Source of the DNA: Cladochytrium replicatum
Taxonomy: Eukaryota > Chytridiomycota > Chytridiomycetes > Cladochytriales > Cladochytriaceae
DNA length: 64,000 bases
Assembly: GCA_025526935.1 (NCBI GenBank)
Contig: JAHLKD010000059.1
Location: 186,001 to 250,000 of the forward strand
Direction: 5' to 3'
In this document: one piece after another, positions 11,572 to 23,020 of the stretch
Layout: every line of letters begins with the position of its first letter
Numbering within the stretch: position 1 is the stretch's first letter
Program-made: the position numbers and the translations under genes
Notes under the pieces: generated by a model
Seen by the model: the letters and a program-made list of their open reading frames with translations, nothing else
Database searches by the model: none
What the model was told of the DNA's origin: nothing

Positions 11572-14500
11572 ATGGACTCTTTCCTCCTGTCCTCTTCTGC
11601 TCCCTCCGCTGGTTCTGGTTCGTCTTCCTCTTCGTCATACCCGCCCCACTCCTCTGCCCCCGCCACAACATCCGCACGCCCAAATTCATCTTCTTCTTGG
11701 AGTGTCCAGATGCCTCTACCTGTTCGCTCACTTCCGCAACTCCTGCACGATAACGATCCGATACCGTCTCCCCCAGAAACTCCGATGCGTTCGCTGGCGC
11801 AAGGTTATTCGTACCAACAGCGGATGCACCAAAGTTACCCCGATTCCCATCAGCAGCACCGCCAGGAACTCGGCCACCTGCCCCCACATCAACGGCAGAC
11901 TCAGCTTCCCCGCGAGTTTCACCAGCTCCAGAATCAGCCGCAACCCCAGCAACAGCAGGAACACCAGCAGCAGGAGCAACACCAGTATCATCCTCACAGT
12001 CATCATCAACAGCAGCAGCAGTACATGATGCCGATTGGAGTAGCCAGTTACAATGGGTCTATTGGTGGAACTCAAGAGGATGCACCGTCGAGTCGGTCCG
12101 AGTCCATTGACACGCAACAGCGGCCGACATCCGGTTGGCAACCTCACTCCGCCCAGGAACCGGATAGCTCGTCGTGGCAACAGCAGAGAGTTTCCGAACC
12201 CGAGTCATCGCTGCCCCGCCGGCAACTTCCGCCTTCTTTCGCTTCTCAGCTGGACTCTCCCCTCTATTCCCCCCAGAATCCTAATGTCCACTTGCACTCC
12301 AACCAGCACCGTTCGAATCCCGTTGAAATTTCTTCTTCCTTGCTTCAGTCGAATAACTACCCTCCCGGACTCAGTCCCCACCTCGCCCACTTGCAAAGCA
12401 GGTATCCCACTCCTTCCCCATCTGCGACGAGCTCGCTCACGGGTGTGCCTACTCCTAGCCAGCACAGCGCACATCCTCCACAGCGGCTGCAAAGCACGCA
12501 CGCATCCGATCTTCCGGTGTCTGAGCCAATGTGGTCTATCACCTCTGTTCCAACTTTTGCTCACTCACAGGAAGGCTCGATGGCCAATAACCTACAGGAT
12601 GACTCGATAGGGAGCAACTACTCCAATGATGGGATGTATGGGGTAAGTCTTCTGACAGCTGTCTTTGACAGCATTACTTATAGAACATCATGTTGTCAAT
12701 CCAGAGCCACGATTCGTATGGGCAAATTGACGAATCCCAACCCAGATTCGCATCGCATGCTCAACATGACAACAGTGGATACGCATCTCAACCCCACCAG
12801 GAGAACTCGAATGGGTCGGGTAATTCCACGTTCACACCCTTCGGACTCTTTCCCGTCGACAATTCCTCTGGCCCCACGCCTCTTGACTTCAACAACTCCG
12901 CGCCAATTCATCATCAGAGTGGTTCCGTCGGTTCCCAGGCAATGTGGGCCCCGCAGCCTCTCCACCAGGGCGGATATGATGAAATCAATGACGGATATTC
13001 TCACTCCCAGCCTCAGCCTCACTCTCTACAGCCTCAATCTCGTCGTCCTTGGAATCCGGCACCAATCCTTATGAACCCGGTTGGAACTCCACAAGGCGAT
13101 CGTTATGACGACCAGGGGTACATGTCTTCTGCAAACCAGATGGGTCCGGGACAGTCACGCGCACCGCACTCCAATCATTACGATCGTCAGTCTTTCCTCC
13201 CGGCTCTTTCCACTGGACCTGGCCCAACACAGAACAACTTCCACGGTTCAGCGTTCCCTAGCCCCATGCCGGGAAGCGTTGGTATGGTCGGTAACCAAAA
13301 CGGCATGCCGCCTCTTCATGGTGGATATTCCTCTGGTGGTGTTGGTGCAGCTTCAATTCCAATCGAGGATGGAGGTAACGATGATCCCAAAAGGCGTGGG
13401 AAGAAGCGACCGGGACGCCCTTTAAACTCTAGCTGGTCCAGCAGGGACGATGCAGCGCTCGCTCAAGCTGCCGCTGCGGCCATTGCAATTTCAGGCCCTG
13501 GATCCACCAAAATATACAGGTGTCCACGACCATTGTGCTCAAAGGTACGTATTCGGGGGATATGATGTTTTTGAACCAAATTAATTTGAATATTCGCAGG
13601 TGTACAAAAACCCCAATGGATTAAAGTACCACCTCCACCACGGCCAATGTGAACTCGATCCCGACTCCACAGTACCCGTCAACTCCGCTGGCACCAACGG
13701 CGACGCCCTAACCTCCCAAATATTCCCTCCTTCGAACGGCTCTCCCGATTTCTCTTCGAACCCTGGAGGTGCCTCCCCCTCTATTGACGACGCCTCCCTG
13801 GCCTCGCCTTCGCACATCAAAATCGCTCATCGCCCTTACTTCTGCAAGGTCCCCAACTGCCGATCGTCCAGCAATGGCGTGCGGCGGTACAAGAACCTGA
13901 ACGGTTTGAAGTACCACGCACGGGTGTCTCACCCCGAACTCGACTTCACACGTCAAGTGAAAGGATGTAGCTTCACCAACCGGGCTGGATCTCCCGGAGT
14001 CGCGACGGACCGACGTCGACCGCGCAGAGCGGCAGCCGAGATTGCAGCTGCGGGGATGAAGCCGGATGAGCTTGGAGGCGTGAGGTATGAAGAAGGGGAC
14101 GAGGAGGAACTCGACGCGACTCCAGAAGGTTCTTCGACCGAGTCGCCCAGACCGCAGCAACATCAGCAGCAAGCGTACGACTCGTACGGTCCAATGCCGA
14201 CCTCGCAGTCACATGCGTACGAGGCACACGGTTCTATGCATTCCCAGGGGTATGAGTCGCACGGTCCTATGTCGACCTCGCAGCAGCCTCTGGCGCAGTA
14301 TGGTGCTGCACCTTCGCCCTCGATGAACCAGCAGCACCTGCCGCAGCTTGCGCAAAGGGCTTACGGACAACAGCTCCCGCCGATGCAGCAGTCGCCATAC
14401 TTGAGCAATCCGCTGCCGCCGCTGCATCAGCAACCGATGATGCTCCCAGGTCATCGGGAGATGGGCCAGGACAGTGTGTTCGATGACATGCGCGGTGGGA

Positions 14501-14580
14501 TGATCAGCACGGGATTAAATGGACCGGACCAAGCACGGGTTCAGCCACAAAGCGCGGGGCAGCTCGCTTTAGGATTCTAA
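11572..14580 (+). CDS. Sfp1-like C2H2 zinc-finger transcription factor
   Basis: Three exons: 11572-12642, 12684-13544 and 13600-14580. The introns are 41 and 55 bp and the predicted length is 970 aa. The start ATG at 11572 sits in a CCATGG context. The N-terminal two thirds are Ser/Pro/Gln-rich with polyglutamine and Gln/His tracts, typical of activation regions. A basic KRRGKKRPGRP segment (AT-hook-like) precedes two C2H2-type fingers. The first is split by intron 2: YRCPRPLCSK joins VYKNPNGLKYHLHHGQC. The second reads YFCKVPNC...YKNLNGLKYHARVSHP. The YKNxNGLKYHxxH signature is that of the Sfp1 family, which couples nutrient state to ribosome-biogenesis genes in yeast. That role is inferred. 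The C-terminus is again Gln/Pro/Met-rich. Confidence 0.85.
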
Positions 14581-14940
14581 ACTAGATTCTTTTGGGTTGA
14601 GGGAGGGGGAGGGTTCTTGGGGCTTCGAATTTGCAAAATTGCCAGCGCTTTGGTGCTCTCATTTTTGGCTTTTCGGTTGTGGTGGTACATGGTTTGCCCT
14701 TTTTTTATTGCCGCCTCGCGTTTTGGATTCCTATTTCTCGTTTTACTTTTTTGTTTTTACGCGGAGAACAACCAGCTGAGCTGGTCCGCTGGTGTTACGA
14801 ACTTTAGAGTATCCTTATTTTTGAAGAATCATACGCTACTGCTTAATAGACATGAATTTATTTCTTCCAATTTGTTTTCCATCCCCACACAGGCACTTCT
14901 CCTTTTCTGTTTAGCGGTTTTCGAAAATGATATTCAACTT

Positions 14941-15037
14941 TTGTTGTTATTTTCCATTGGTCGAATTGTTCTATTATTTGTTATGGGTTGTTGTTATTTT
15001 CCATTGGTCGTATTGTTGTTCTATTATTTGTTATGGG
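14941..15037. repeat. Tandem duplication, 47 + 50 bp
   Basis: The unit runs TTGTTGTTATTTTCC to TTATGGG. Copy 1 is 14941-14987 and copy 2 is 14988-15037. The second copy differs by one base and an extra GTT. It lies in the T-rich 3' flank of the zinc-finger gene. Confidence 0.85.
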
Positions 15038-16026
15038 TCTCTGTCCTCACTTTCTGCGGTCTGTTTGTTCGTCAGTCTGTCATGCACCCAAGCGTTCGGT
15101 CACTCCACTGTTTCAGCCCCAACTTTCTTGTCACATAACACGCCCAAACATCCACCAATTCGATTTCTTATTCATTGTAGTTTCTGCTGAACAGAGACTT
15201 GAATATTTGTCTTCAGCATTGTTTGTTGCTCACTTGTTTGCTCGTTCGGTTGAAATCGTCGTTATGTTTGTGATAAAATCCAAATTCTCTTTGTTTCTTA
15301 TCGTTGTCGACCGTTGTCGATCATGCTCGAATAAGTAAAATCTAGTAAATCATGATCGAGTGTTTTCTTGGAGCAGAGTTTTTAGGCAATAACATTATGA
15401 TTCGTAATGTTGAAAGATGAGCAAAGGCCATGTTCTGTCCAAAACTTTGCTAATTTGATTTATCATGCTGTGCAGGCAAAGTTGAAGATGACAGCAAGTG
15501 ACGATGTGGTCGGAGACTTGTTAGAACGGGTCATTGCCACATTGCAAACAAAGGGACTGGATTAACCTGCACTTCACAGTTTATGGGTCAAATCACAATG
15601 AATGACATCAAAAATAGCAGCCAGCCAGGCTACACAGGAAATTCTTGCTGCCTGGATCATAATAACCGGGACGCTGTTCACAATATTGCAAAAATTCCGA
15701 ACACTCATTCAGTTGGAAGCGACAAAAAATCACGGTTCATGTCAACATGTCAAGGGTATACACGTTCAGCCAGGCTGCAGTCTCTTGTCAAAGCTGGTCA
15801 AAATGCACCATGTACAGTAAAGCAATGCTGAAGGCTCAGAAGCCTGAAGGCAATATGCAATGGCAAAGAAAGTGGATGACAATGATGGACACGTGATGCT
15901 CAAAAACAGAGATACTAATGAATGTGTTACAATTGGTCAACGAGTCGGGGATTTGTTTTTTTGTTTTTTGGCCGCAGTGAGACATTAATAAAGTTGACTT
16001 ATATTAGCTAGTTGACCACACTAAGT

Positions 16027-16235
16027 GTGACCAAGCTGCTTGCCTAGTGCAGTGCACGCTCCGCCCACTAGCACGTGATATCCTTGTCATCAAGTACTGC
16101 CACAGGATAATTCCCCATTGTATTTCCCAAGGTAGTCTGCAACTGCCTGCAGAGGCCAGTGACCCAAGTGAGATTTGAAGCTGTGTCGTCCAGGTAAAGA
16201 AACCATTCTCAATCCAAATGGGCCAACTGGCCTCA
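16027..16235 (-). mobile_element. tRNA-derived SINE-like element, copy 1
   Basis: The reverse complement of this stretch matches 62944-63200 over most of its length. Both share the tRNA-like head (AGTTGGCCCA, GAATGGTTTCTT, TTCAAATCTCACT), the middle (CTACCTTGGGAAATA) and the tail (CTAGGCAAGCAGCTTGGTCAC). This copy lacks roughly 55 bp that copy 2 has between head and body. Head and tail limits agree between the copies and flanking DNA differs on both sides, as expected for a transposed unit. No protein is encoded. Confidence 0.75.
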
Positions 16236-16353
16236 AAAGTTGGGGATTTGTACTATCTCCTTCCATCTTCATGAATGAGATGCACTCCACCAATGATGAA
16301 TCGGACATGCTCAAGGCGAGAAACGTATCATCAAATGGTGAGACTTCACGAAA

Positions 16354-16807
16354 ACTCACAATCCCACTGATTCGTGGAGTCTGGACAAGGCACCTTTAAG
16401 CTTCTGGTAGTTACAATACTGACGTTGATGTGTATGATGAGTTCAGACCTTTGACTGTATATCCAGCTCCAGCAACACTCAAAGAAAACACTATTGACTT
16501 GTATTCTTCTCTCGCATCAAAGGAATGTTCAAGCAACCCTTCACGTATGACTGTACACTAATGCACAGAGCTACATCGGCACTCACAATCCCACTGATTC
16601 GTGGAGTCTGGACAAGGCACCTTTAAGCTTCTGGTAGTTACAATACTGACGTTGATGTGTATGATGAGTTCAGACCTTTGACTGTATATCCAGCTCCAGC
16701 AACACTCAAAGAAAACACTATTGACTTGTATTCTTCTCTCGCATCAAAGGAATGTTCAAGCAACCCTTCACGTATGACTGTACACTAATGCACAGAGCTA
16801 CATCGGC
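16354..16807. repeat. 227-bp tandem duplication, two copies
   Basis: Copy 1 is 16354-16580 and copy 2 is 16581-16807. I see no differences between them, so the event is probably recent. There is no coding content, and the copies abut without a spacer. Confidence 0.9.
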
Positions 16808-17143
16808 AGTTCGGTCCTAAGCACTTAAGTACAATTCTTTGTACTGGTTGCATACTTGGGACTAATATGCCTGATCAATGATGATGCTGTTGATCTTGTA
16901 TACAGTTCTGTTTTTGAAGATTGTTTCTGTTCTTGAAGATTGTTTCTTATGCAAAAAGACAAAGATGGTAGGGGAACCTATTTATGGTTCACAATCACAA
17001 GCTTCGAAGAGGAATTATTGCCTGTGCTTAGATGTTGTTTCCTTTAGATAGAGGAGGACTGTACTGGACGATTATCATCGATGAGTACACATCCTTCATC
17101 TTGAAAAGGCAACTGGTGACTTCGTCATGAAACTTCGAATGGA

Positions 17144-17390
17144 CTTTGGAGATGCAGAAAAAGTACCATCCATTGCACTTCATGCCTCACCAGCACATGT
17201 GAAGGAACTTTGGAGATGCAGAAAAAGTACCATCCATTGCACTTCATGCCTCACCAGCACATGTGAAGGAATGGATTAGCAGAGTGAAATGTTTGTAAAT
17301 CAAGGAAGTCTACCATCCATTGCACTTCATGCCTCACCAGCACATGTGAAGGAATGGATTAGCAGAGTGAAATGTTTGTAAATCAAGGAA
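17144..17390. repeat. Nested tandem duplications (64-bp and 83-bp periods)
   Basis: A 64-bp unit beginning CTTTGGAGATGCAG occurs at 17144-17207 and 17208-17271. An overlapping 80-bp unit beginning TACCATCCATTGC occurs at 17228-17307 and 17311-17390. The second duplication starts inside copy 2 of the first, so two successive events are recorded. Confidence 0.88.
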
Positions 17391-18695
17391 TTAGACTTCA
17401 AGTGACTTTTTGGGTAATTCTGCACAAATTCTAGTGGAGAAATAAATAATATTATCGTTATTCCCTTTAACGAATCATTGCCGGAATCCGGCTGGTCCGC
17501 CCAATCGATAGTCCGTTTCCTGTTCGATCGGCACGTTGTGTTGCGTTGTGTTGTGTGACATCCTTCTTTCGCCAGTATGCCGGTCCCCATTCCCGTGATT
17601 CAAAGCTATCTTTGTCCCCGCCCCCTCTCCGTCTTCCCATTGCACTCATTCCCATCTCGTGCCCATTATTCGACATTGCAGACTTGCCCCCTCCGGATTG
17701 CATCCGTGCATGACGCGCCATAATTCTTGGTCAAACTCGTCTGGTGTCCCGCTCGCAATATCCTCCAGCTCCAGATTCTTTCGAGCGTTGTTATCTGCCC
17801 ACGAATCTCTTCGAGCTCCTCCTGCAGGGTTATTGGAGAGTACTGGATGTCGGGTGAATGGAGAATAGTTGGGGAGGGCAAAGAAAGGGGGGCAGGTATG
17901 TTTTGTGGGATGTGAGTCGGTGGATAACCGCAGAGTTTGATTTTGATGACACGCAAAAGAGTGAGGACGGGTTGTGCTTCGGTGCACGTTCTTTCGAGAG
18001 TCATAGTCATAGTTACCCCCGCCGTTTGCCCGTGCTTGAGAGCACTGGGCGGAAATAACATTGCGTCAACACCATTTTCTGGCCATCGCAATGCTATGTT
18101 TAATTAGCAGTCAGACTCCCCTGTCCCTACCAGTTCCAAGTGACATTGATTTCCCTGATATACCATTTAATTTCCCTTGTATTTCTTTCACAACCAAAAA
18201 CGGTGATGCCAACAACAGGAAATTAAAATGGGGTGTGTGCTGCCGAACAATGCTGTGTGCCCAAAACATTAAACCCATCCAAGAAGAAAAGACTCAAAAC
18301 CCTTTGGGGAATTTTTTAGAAATTGTTTTTTGGATTGCGGTAAAATGAAGAAAAAGGAAAGGGCAAGATTAACGATGCGACGGTCTTTCGCCCAATTCAC
18401 AAATGAGGTCGCCCGACTCAGAGGTGTTATTTGGATTCTTTTTTGAACCAAGCTCGATTAAAAACATCGTCGACTACAAAGTATGGCACGACCCATTGCG
18501 AAAAATACAGTTGTGGCCAGAAAAGAAAGGGAAAGGCTACAAGGAGATTGTGTGAGCCCGAGGGAGAAGCGAGAGAAAATAAATGAAATAAAAGGGACTG
18601 TGGAAAGCGCAATGTTTCCAATCTTAAAAATCAAAAAACATAATAAACAAGAGAGAAAACCGTTCCATTTCTTTAAGATTCCAAAAGGAGTATGT

Positions 18696-20041
18696 TTACT
18701 TCACATTCTCAGGACGGAGAGATCGCACCGTCACACCTGCCCTCCACATCTCAGAATCGGCGATTTCCTTCAACTCAGCCTCAAGACGCTCCCTGTAGTC
18801 CGGTCGCGAGTTCTCCTCCAACGTCCTTCGAGTTTCGGAGCCGTTCTCGACGGATGCGTAGAGTCGCTGGAACACGGGCTTGGTGGCTTCGTAGAACTGG
18901 GGAGCCCAGTCGAGGGCACCGCGACGCGCAGTTGTGGAGCAATTGGCGTACATCCAGTCCATGCCGCGGGCACCGATGAGGGGGTAGAGCGATTGCGTGG
19001 CCTCCTCGACGGTCTCGTTGAAGGCTTCGGACGGGGAGTGGCCCTTGGATCGGAGGACTTCGTATTGGGCCTTGAACATACCCTGAATGGCACCCATGAG
19101 GACACCGCGCTCACCAGTCAAGTCACTGTACACCTCCTTCTCGAATGTGGTCTGGAAAATGAGTACTATGAGATAATTGTCATTACATAATTCGTTTTGA
19201 ATATATTTACCTCGTATACGTATCCAGAGCCGATACCGACACCCAAGGCGAAAGCACGCTCACGAGCAGAGCCAGAGACGTCCTGCCATACCGCAACAGA
19301 GGAGTTGATACCACGACCCTCAAGGAAGAGCGAGCGGACGGTGGCACCGGAACCTTTTGGTGCAGCCAAGATCACGTCAATATCCTTGGGAGGAACGACG
19401 GTGGTCTGCTCATGGAAAACAACCGAGAAACCGTGCGAGAAGTAGAGAGTCTTTCCCTTGGTGAGGTAATTTTTTAGGGTGGCCCATGTGTCCTTCTGCC
19501 CGGCGTCGGAGAGAAGATTCATGATGATCGTACCCTTCTCTGCAGCCTCCTCCATGGAGAAGAGAGTCTTTCCTGGCACCCATCCGTCAGCGACGGCCTG
19601 CTTCCAGGAGTGACCGTCCTTGCGGAGACCGACAATTACTTTGAGGCCGTTGTCGCGGGCGTTGAGAGATTGTGCCATTCCTTGAGTGCCGTAACCGATG
19701 ACAGCCAGGGTGTCATTTTTAAAGATCTGGGCGAGTTTTTCCTTGGGGAAGTCAGAACGTTCCCAGACGGTTTCCTGTGTTCCCCCAAAGTTGAGGGTCT
19801 TCACGCCTCGCTTTTGGCAAAAAAAAAAGAGTTCTGTGAGTAAATACTGGCACAGGGACGAGTTTTACACTAAACTCAGTTTTAATCATACATTTTGTAC
19901 AGCAGCAATCGCAGGTGTAGCGAAAGGCCGCGAGATTTGTCGAGAGATCTTGCGGGCAGCAGTGGAGAGAGCGCGGGAGTTGTTGATAGAGCGCGCAACA
20001 GTTGCGAGCTTGTTGATACGCGAGACAGAGACCGCCGACAT
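18696..20041 (-). CDS. ILV5: Mitochondrial ketol-acid reductoisomerase
   Basis: Acetohydroxyacid reductoisomerase (EC 1.1.1.86), the second common step of valine and isoleucine synthesis in mitochondria. Three exons: 19892-20041, 19211-19810 and 18696-19151. The introns are 81 and 59 bp and the predicted length is 401 aa, normal for fungal Ilv5. The ATG at 20041 begins an Arg/Ser/Ala-rich, acid-free presequence of about 50 residues. Then follow RGVKTLNFGGTQETV, the NADPH Rossmann motif GYGTQGMAQ (about 89-97), the substrate-loop region, the GSGATVRSLFLEGRG segment, and the KARI C-domain with ETTFEKEVYSDLTGERG and the metal-binding glutamates. Donor GTATGA was chosen for intron 1 over an in-phase GTACAA 9 bp upstream. 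Divergent from ILV6. Confidence 0.96.
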
Positions 20042-20355
20042 TGTGGTGAAGAGATCGAGGTTGGATGAGTTCAAAGGGCAGAAGTTTTTAGTCCCACACA
20101 GCAGCAGCAACACACAGCGATCAACGTGGCAATGCCTCGTCTTTATAGCGGGTGCGGAGTGGCAGTGCGCAGATCTAATCTCATATGAATAATAATCTCT
20201 ATCTGGAGTCACACTAATATTCCCTTTGGTGTTGTTGATCTCTCCACAATTATATTGCATTTGGGGTCGGACTCTCAATCGGAGTCGGCTCAAATCGTAT
20301 CTACTGCTGCTGCTGATCAGCCCGAACGCTAACACGTCATCGTACGTTACAAACA
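20042..20355. promoter_or_regulatory. Shared bidirectional ILV5-ILV6 promoter
   Basis: The two start codons face away from each other with 314 bp between them. The minus strand carries GTGACTC (20206-20212), an exact match to the RTGACTC core bound by the amino-acid-starvation factor Gcn4. A CGG-rich cluster lies at about 20267-20288. A TATA-like TTTATAG lies near 20141. Regulation by general amino-acid control is inferred. Confidence 0.6.
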
Positions 20356-21305
20356 ATGGCCGCTTTGCGTTTCGTATCCCCTTTCCTGCCGAGAGCTGCT
20401 ACCACTCCCCTGTCGCTAGCTCTGTCGCGTCGCTACCTCTCCTCCCAAAAACCAAAGCTTGCTGCTGTTACTCGCCGTCGCAGGAGGCTCCCCTTCCTCG
20501 ACTTTGATCAGGAAACCTCTGCAGAGCAGGCCGTCAACAACATCCTCTACAACACTCCAGAATCCTCTCCCTCTGCCGTCAAACGTCACACCCTCAACTG
20601 TCTCGTCTCAAATGAGCCCGGCGTGCTCTCCAGAATCTCTGGTATCCTCGCCGCGAGGGGCTTCAACATCGACTCCCTCGTCGTCGCAAAGACCGAGGTC
20701 GCCGACCTGTCCAGAATGACCATCGTTATCAATGGCAACCACAGCGATGTGGACCAGGCCAGATCTCAGCTCGAGGACCTCGTTCCCGTGTGGGCTGTCC
20801 TCGATTACACCTACACAAAGGTCGTAGAGAGGGAGCTCCTCTTGGTCAAAGTCTGGACCCTTCCTCAGCACCTCCTCGTCGAACACCAGTCCGACTTGGA
20901 CGCCGACGAGGCAATTTCAGAGGAGGTGTGCTTAACAATGACATGTTCTTTTTGATATTTTTTAATCGAAAGTCCTTACTTTTCCAGAGCCCAGAACCCC
21001 TTTCTCCCCTCCTCACCTCCCATCTCCACCGTGCTTCCATCAACGAACTCGCGTCCCTCTTTTCCGCTCGCATCGTTGACGTAGCCCACGACGCCGTCGT
21101 CGTGGAACTTTGCGCAAAACCAGACCGTATCGACGCCTTCCTCAAGCTCCTCAAGCCCTACGGTATCGTCGAAGTCGCCCGCTCGGGCACCATGGCTATG
21201 CCCAGAGCACCCGTTGAAGGCGTAAACGCCCAGTCTTCACAAAAATCTATCGACGAGGAATCTCACGGCGGTGCAGTCGATGCCACGATGTTGCCTCCGG
21301 GTTAA
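20356..21305 (+). CDS. ILV6: Acetolactate synthase regulatory (small) subunit
   Basis: Regulatory subunit of mitochondrial acetohydroxyacid synthase. It stimulates the catalytic subunit and confers valine feedback inhibition. Two exons: 20356-20925 and 20988-21305. The intron is 62 bp and the predicted length is 295 aa. An Arg-rich presequence ends around RRYLSSQKPK. The ACT domain follows at about 75-145 (LNCLVSNEPGVLSRISGILA, then RGFNIDSLVV and LSRMTIVING), then the VPVWAVLDYT and VERELLLVKV segments. The second ACT-like C-terminal half (ASINELASLFSARIVDVAHD, and KPYGIVEVARSGTMAMPR) lies mostly in exon 2. All family landmarks are present. Divergent from ILV5. Confidence 0.96.
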
Positions 21306-22082
21306 TAATTTCTGGTTTTTGGAGGAACGGTGTCGTGAGCTTTCCAATTTTGTCGCGATCTATCGTTTGCTTTTTCTCTTTCTAACATGAAAAACATGGC
21401 GAGATCTGGCAAATGCTCTATACCTTGAAAAAATGATTGGTTTAATTGCGTTGCATGCTTTCGCTTTAGCAAATTGCGGTTCCTCAAATGTGTGTCCGCG
21501 TTGTGCAGTGCATCCTTGTAATTTGACAATGTCAATGGGCGACATCTGATCGCAAACAGCCTTCATGCCTCTCTGCACAAATGGTCGTCATTCCGAAATA
21601 GTTTGAAATTTGGGAGTGTGAATGGATGCCGCATCGGAAACGTGCAGAACGACTGGTACCTTCAATTGTCGAAATTTGAGCTTTCGTGTTCTTGTTTCAT
21701 TTTTGCCTGCTAAATCACGTTGTTTTTCCAAAACTCACAGCCATCCCAACGCCGCTTGATAGAGGCTCTCATTTTCTGCCCAGGGCTAGTGCTGGACTGA
21801 GTACAGTGCCAATCTCTGCTTGTTCCCAGGATCGATTACTGTGGAAGAATTTTATTTTGCCATGTGACACTAGTGGCTCTTTGGTTGGAAATAATTGATT
21901 ACACAAAAAAAATTAGATTCAATCGCTCCTAGTGTTCTACATTCAAGCTCTGCTGCAAATCGCGGGATAAAGCTCACTAATCCCCTTTAGTGGTAAAATT
22001 TTTAACGGCAAGTGAAATTTTTGTGGGCTGTGGAGCCAATTCATATGTTTAATGAGGATTCATTTGAGTCTGGAATCCAAAA
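21306..22082. other. Intergenic, 0.8 kb
   Basis: ILV6 3' flank and the upstream region of the broken fungalysin gene. I see no gene, repeat or RNA here. Confidence 0.5.
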
Positions 22083-23020
22083 ATGCGCCGAATATTGATC
22101 ATTTTACTCACAGCGCTCTCCACTGTGCACACTCTTGCCGCACCTACCTCCACGAATCGAGTACGCCCGTCTGCATCTACGTCGCCTTCTCGGGTCCTTC
22201 CTCAATTCCAGCAACCCCCGTCGTCCAATGGAAAGCCCCGCGATACACCACTCAATCTTCGTATCCCGATCGACCCATTGCTCGTCGTCGGCGAGTACCT
22301 GAGCGCGGAGCTAGGGCTGGACGAGTCTGACTACTTCGTTTCCGCCTCGTATGCGCATCCGCAGACTTGTCGAGTCGCCTGACAGGTGGATCAGGGAACC
22401 CAAACTGCGTGCAGGGTATCGAAAGCTGGGGGATGGACGAGGGATGGTCGGATGCATTCGAGCTGTTTGTGACCCTGCGCGATGAGGAGGGCCCTGGGGA
22501 TTCCTTCCCGAGTGGCGAGTGGGCGTTTAACCAACCCAACGGAGTCCGCGAAGTTCCGGTCTCGTCCAACACGACCGTTAACAAACTCCCGTACGCAAAT
22601 GCAAGGAGTCGGCGCCAACTCTACCGGATCGGGAATGTCTGGACAACAATGATCAACGAGGTTCTGTGGAACATGGTTGACAAAGCTATGCTGGACGCAG
22701 AGAAGCTGTTGTTTGACGGCACGTATGCTTGCGCGATCCACGCCGGGTTCGCAAAGCGGGGACTGGGAGCGAAAGCAACACAGGAGAAGTGAACGACTTC
22801 AGCATGCCGGTGGAATGTGACAGTTTTTTTCCAAAGCCGACACCTCCAGTTGATACATGCTCTAATTCCGTGTGCACCGATGGACCAGCGTTGTCGCCAG
22901 ACTGCAGTGAATGTGCGGCAAATGTTTGTGCTCAGGACATCTTTTGCTGCGACGCTTGCTGGATGGGACTTGATCTGTGTGGACGAAGTCGAGCGGTACT
23001 GTCCCTATGCCACATGCTGA
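22083..23020 (+). pseudogene. Broken M36 metallopeptidase (fungalysin) with Cys-rich tail
   Basis: The ATG at 22083 opens a clear secretion signal (MRRILIILLTALSTVHTLAA) and a short propeptide-like piece that stops at 22382. In another frame, from about 22364 to 22792, comes the C-terminal half of a fungalysin: LSSRLTGGSGNPNCVQ, then ESWGMDEGWSDAFELF, which holds the family's third zinc-ligand Glu, and GFAKRGLGAKA. The HEYTH zinc motif that should directly precede LSSRLTGG is missing, along with most of the propeptide and about 30 residues before MLDAEKLLFDG. After a stop, a Cys-rich module follows (CSECAANVCAQD, CC, then WDLICVDEVERYC), itself split by a frame change near 22970. Fungalysins are secreted proteases. 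This copy cannot be catalytic. Confidence 0.85.

Larger units (their letters stand above)
14581..18695. other. Gene-poor region, 4.1 kb
   Basis: 14581-15340 is T-rich 3' flank of the zinc-finger gene. 15340-17460 contains a SINE copy and several local duplications, listed separately, and no intact gene. On the minus strand between about 17467 and 18030 there are coding-like pieces, for example LELEDIASGTPDEFDQELWR and a Gly/Met-rich tail. They could be a small multi-exon gene, but I could not close a frame. 18060-18695 shows nothing beyond the ILV5 3' flank. Confidence 0.4.

Noticed and set aside
14597-15338. Hydrophobic ORFs that look like membrane proteins
   Set aside because: T-rich 3' flank containing a tandem duplication translates into Phe/Leu runs; no splice context or conserved pattern.
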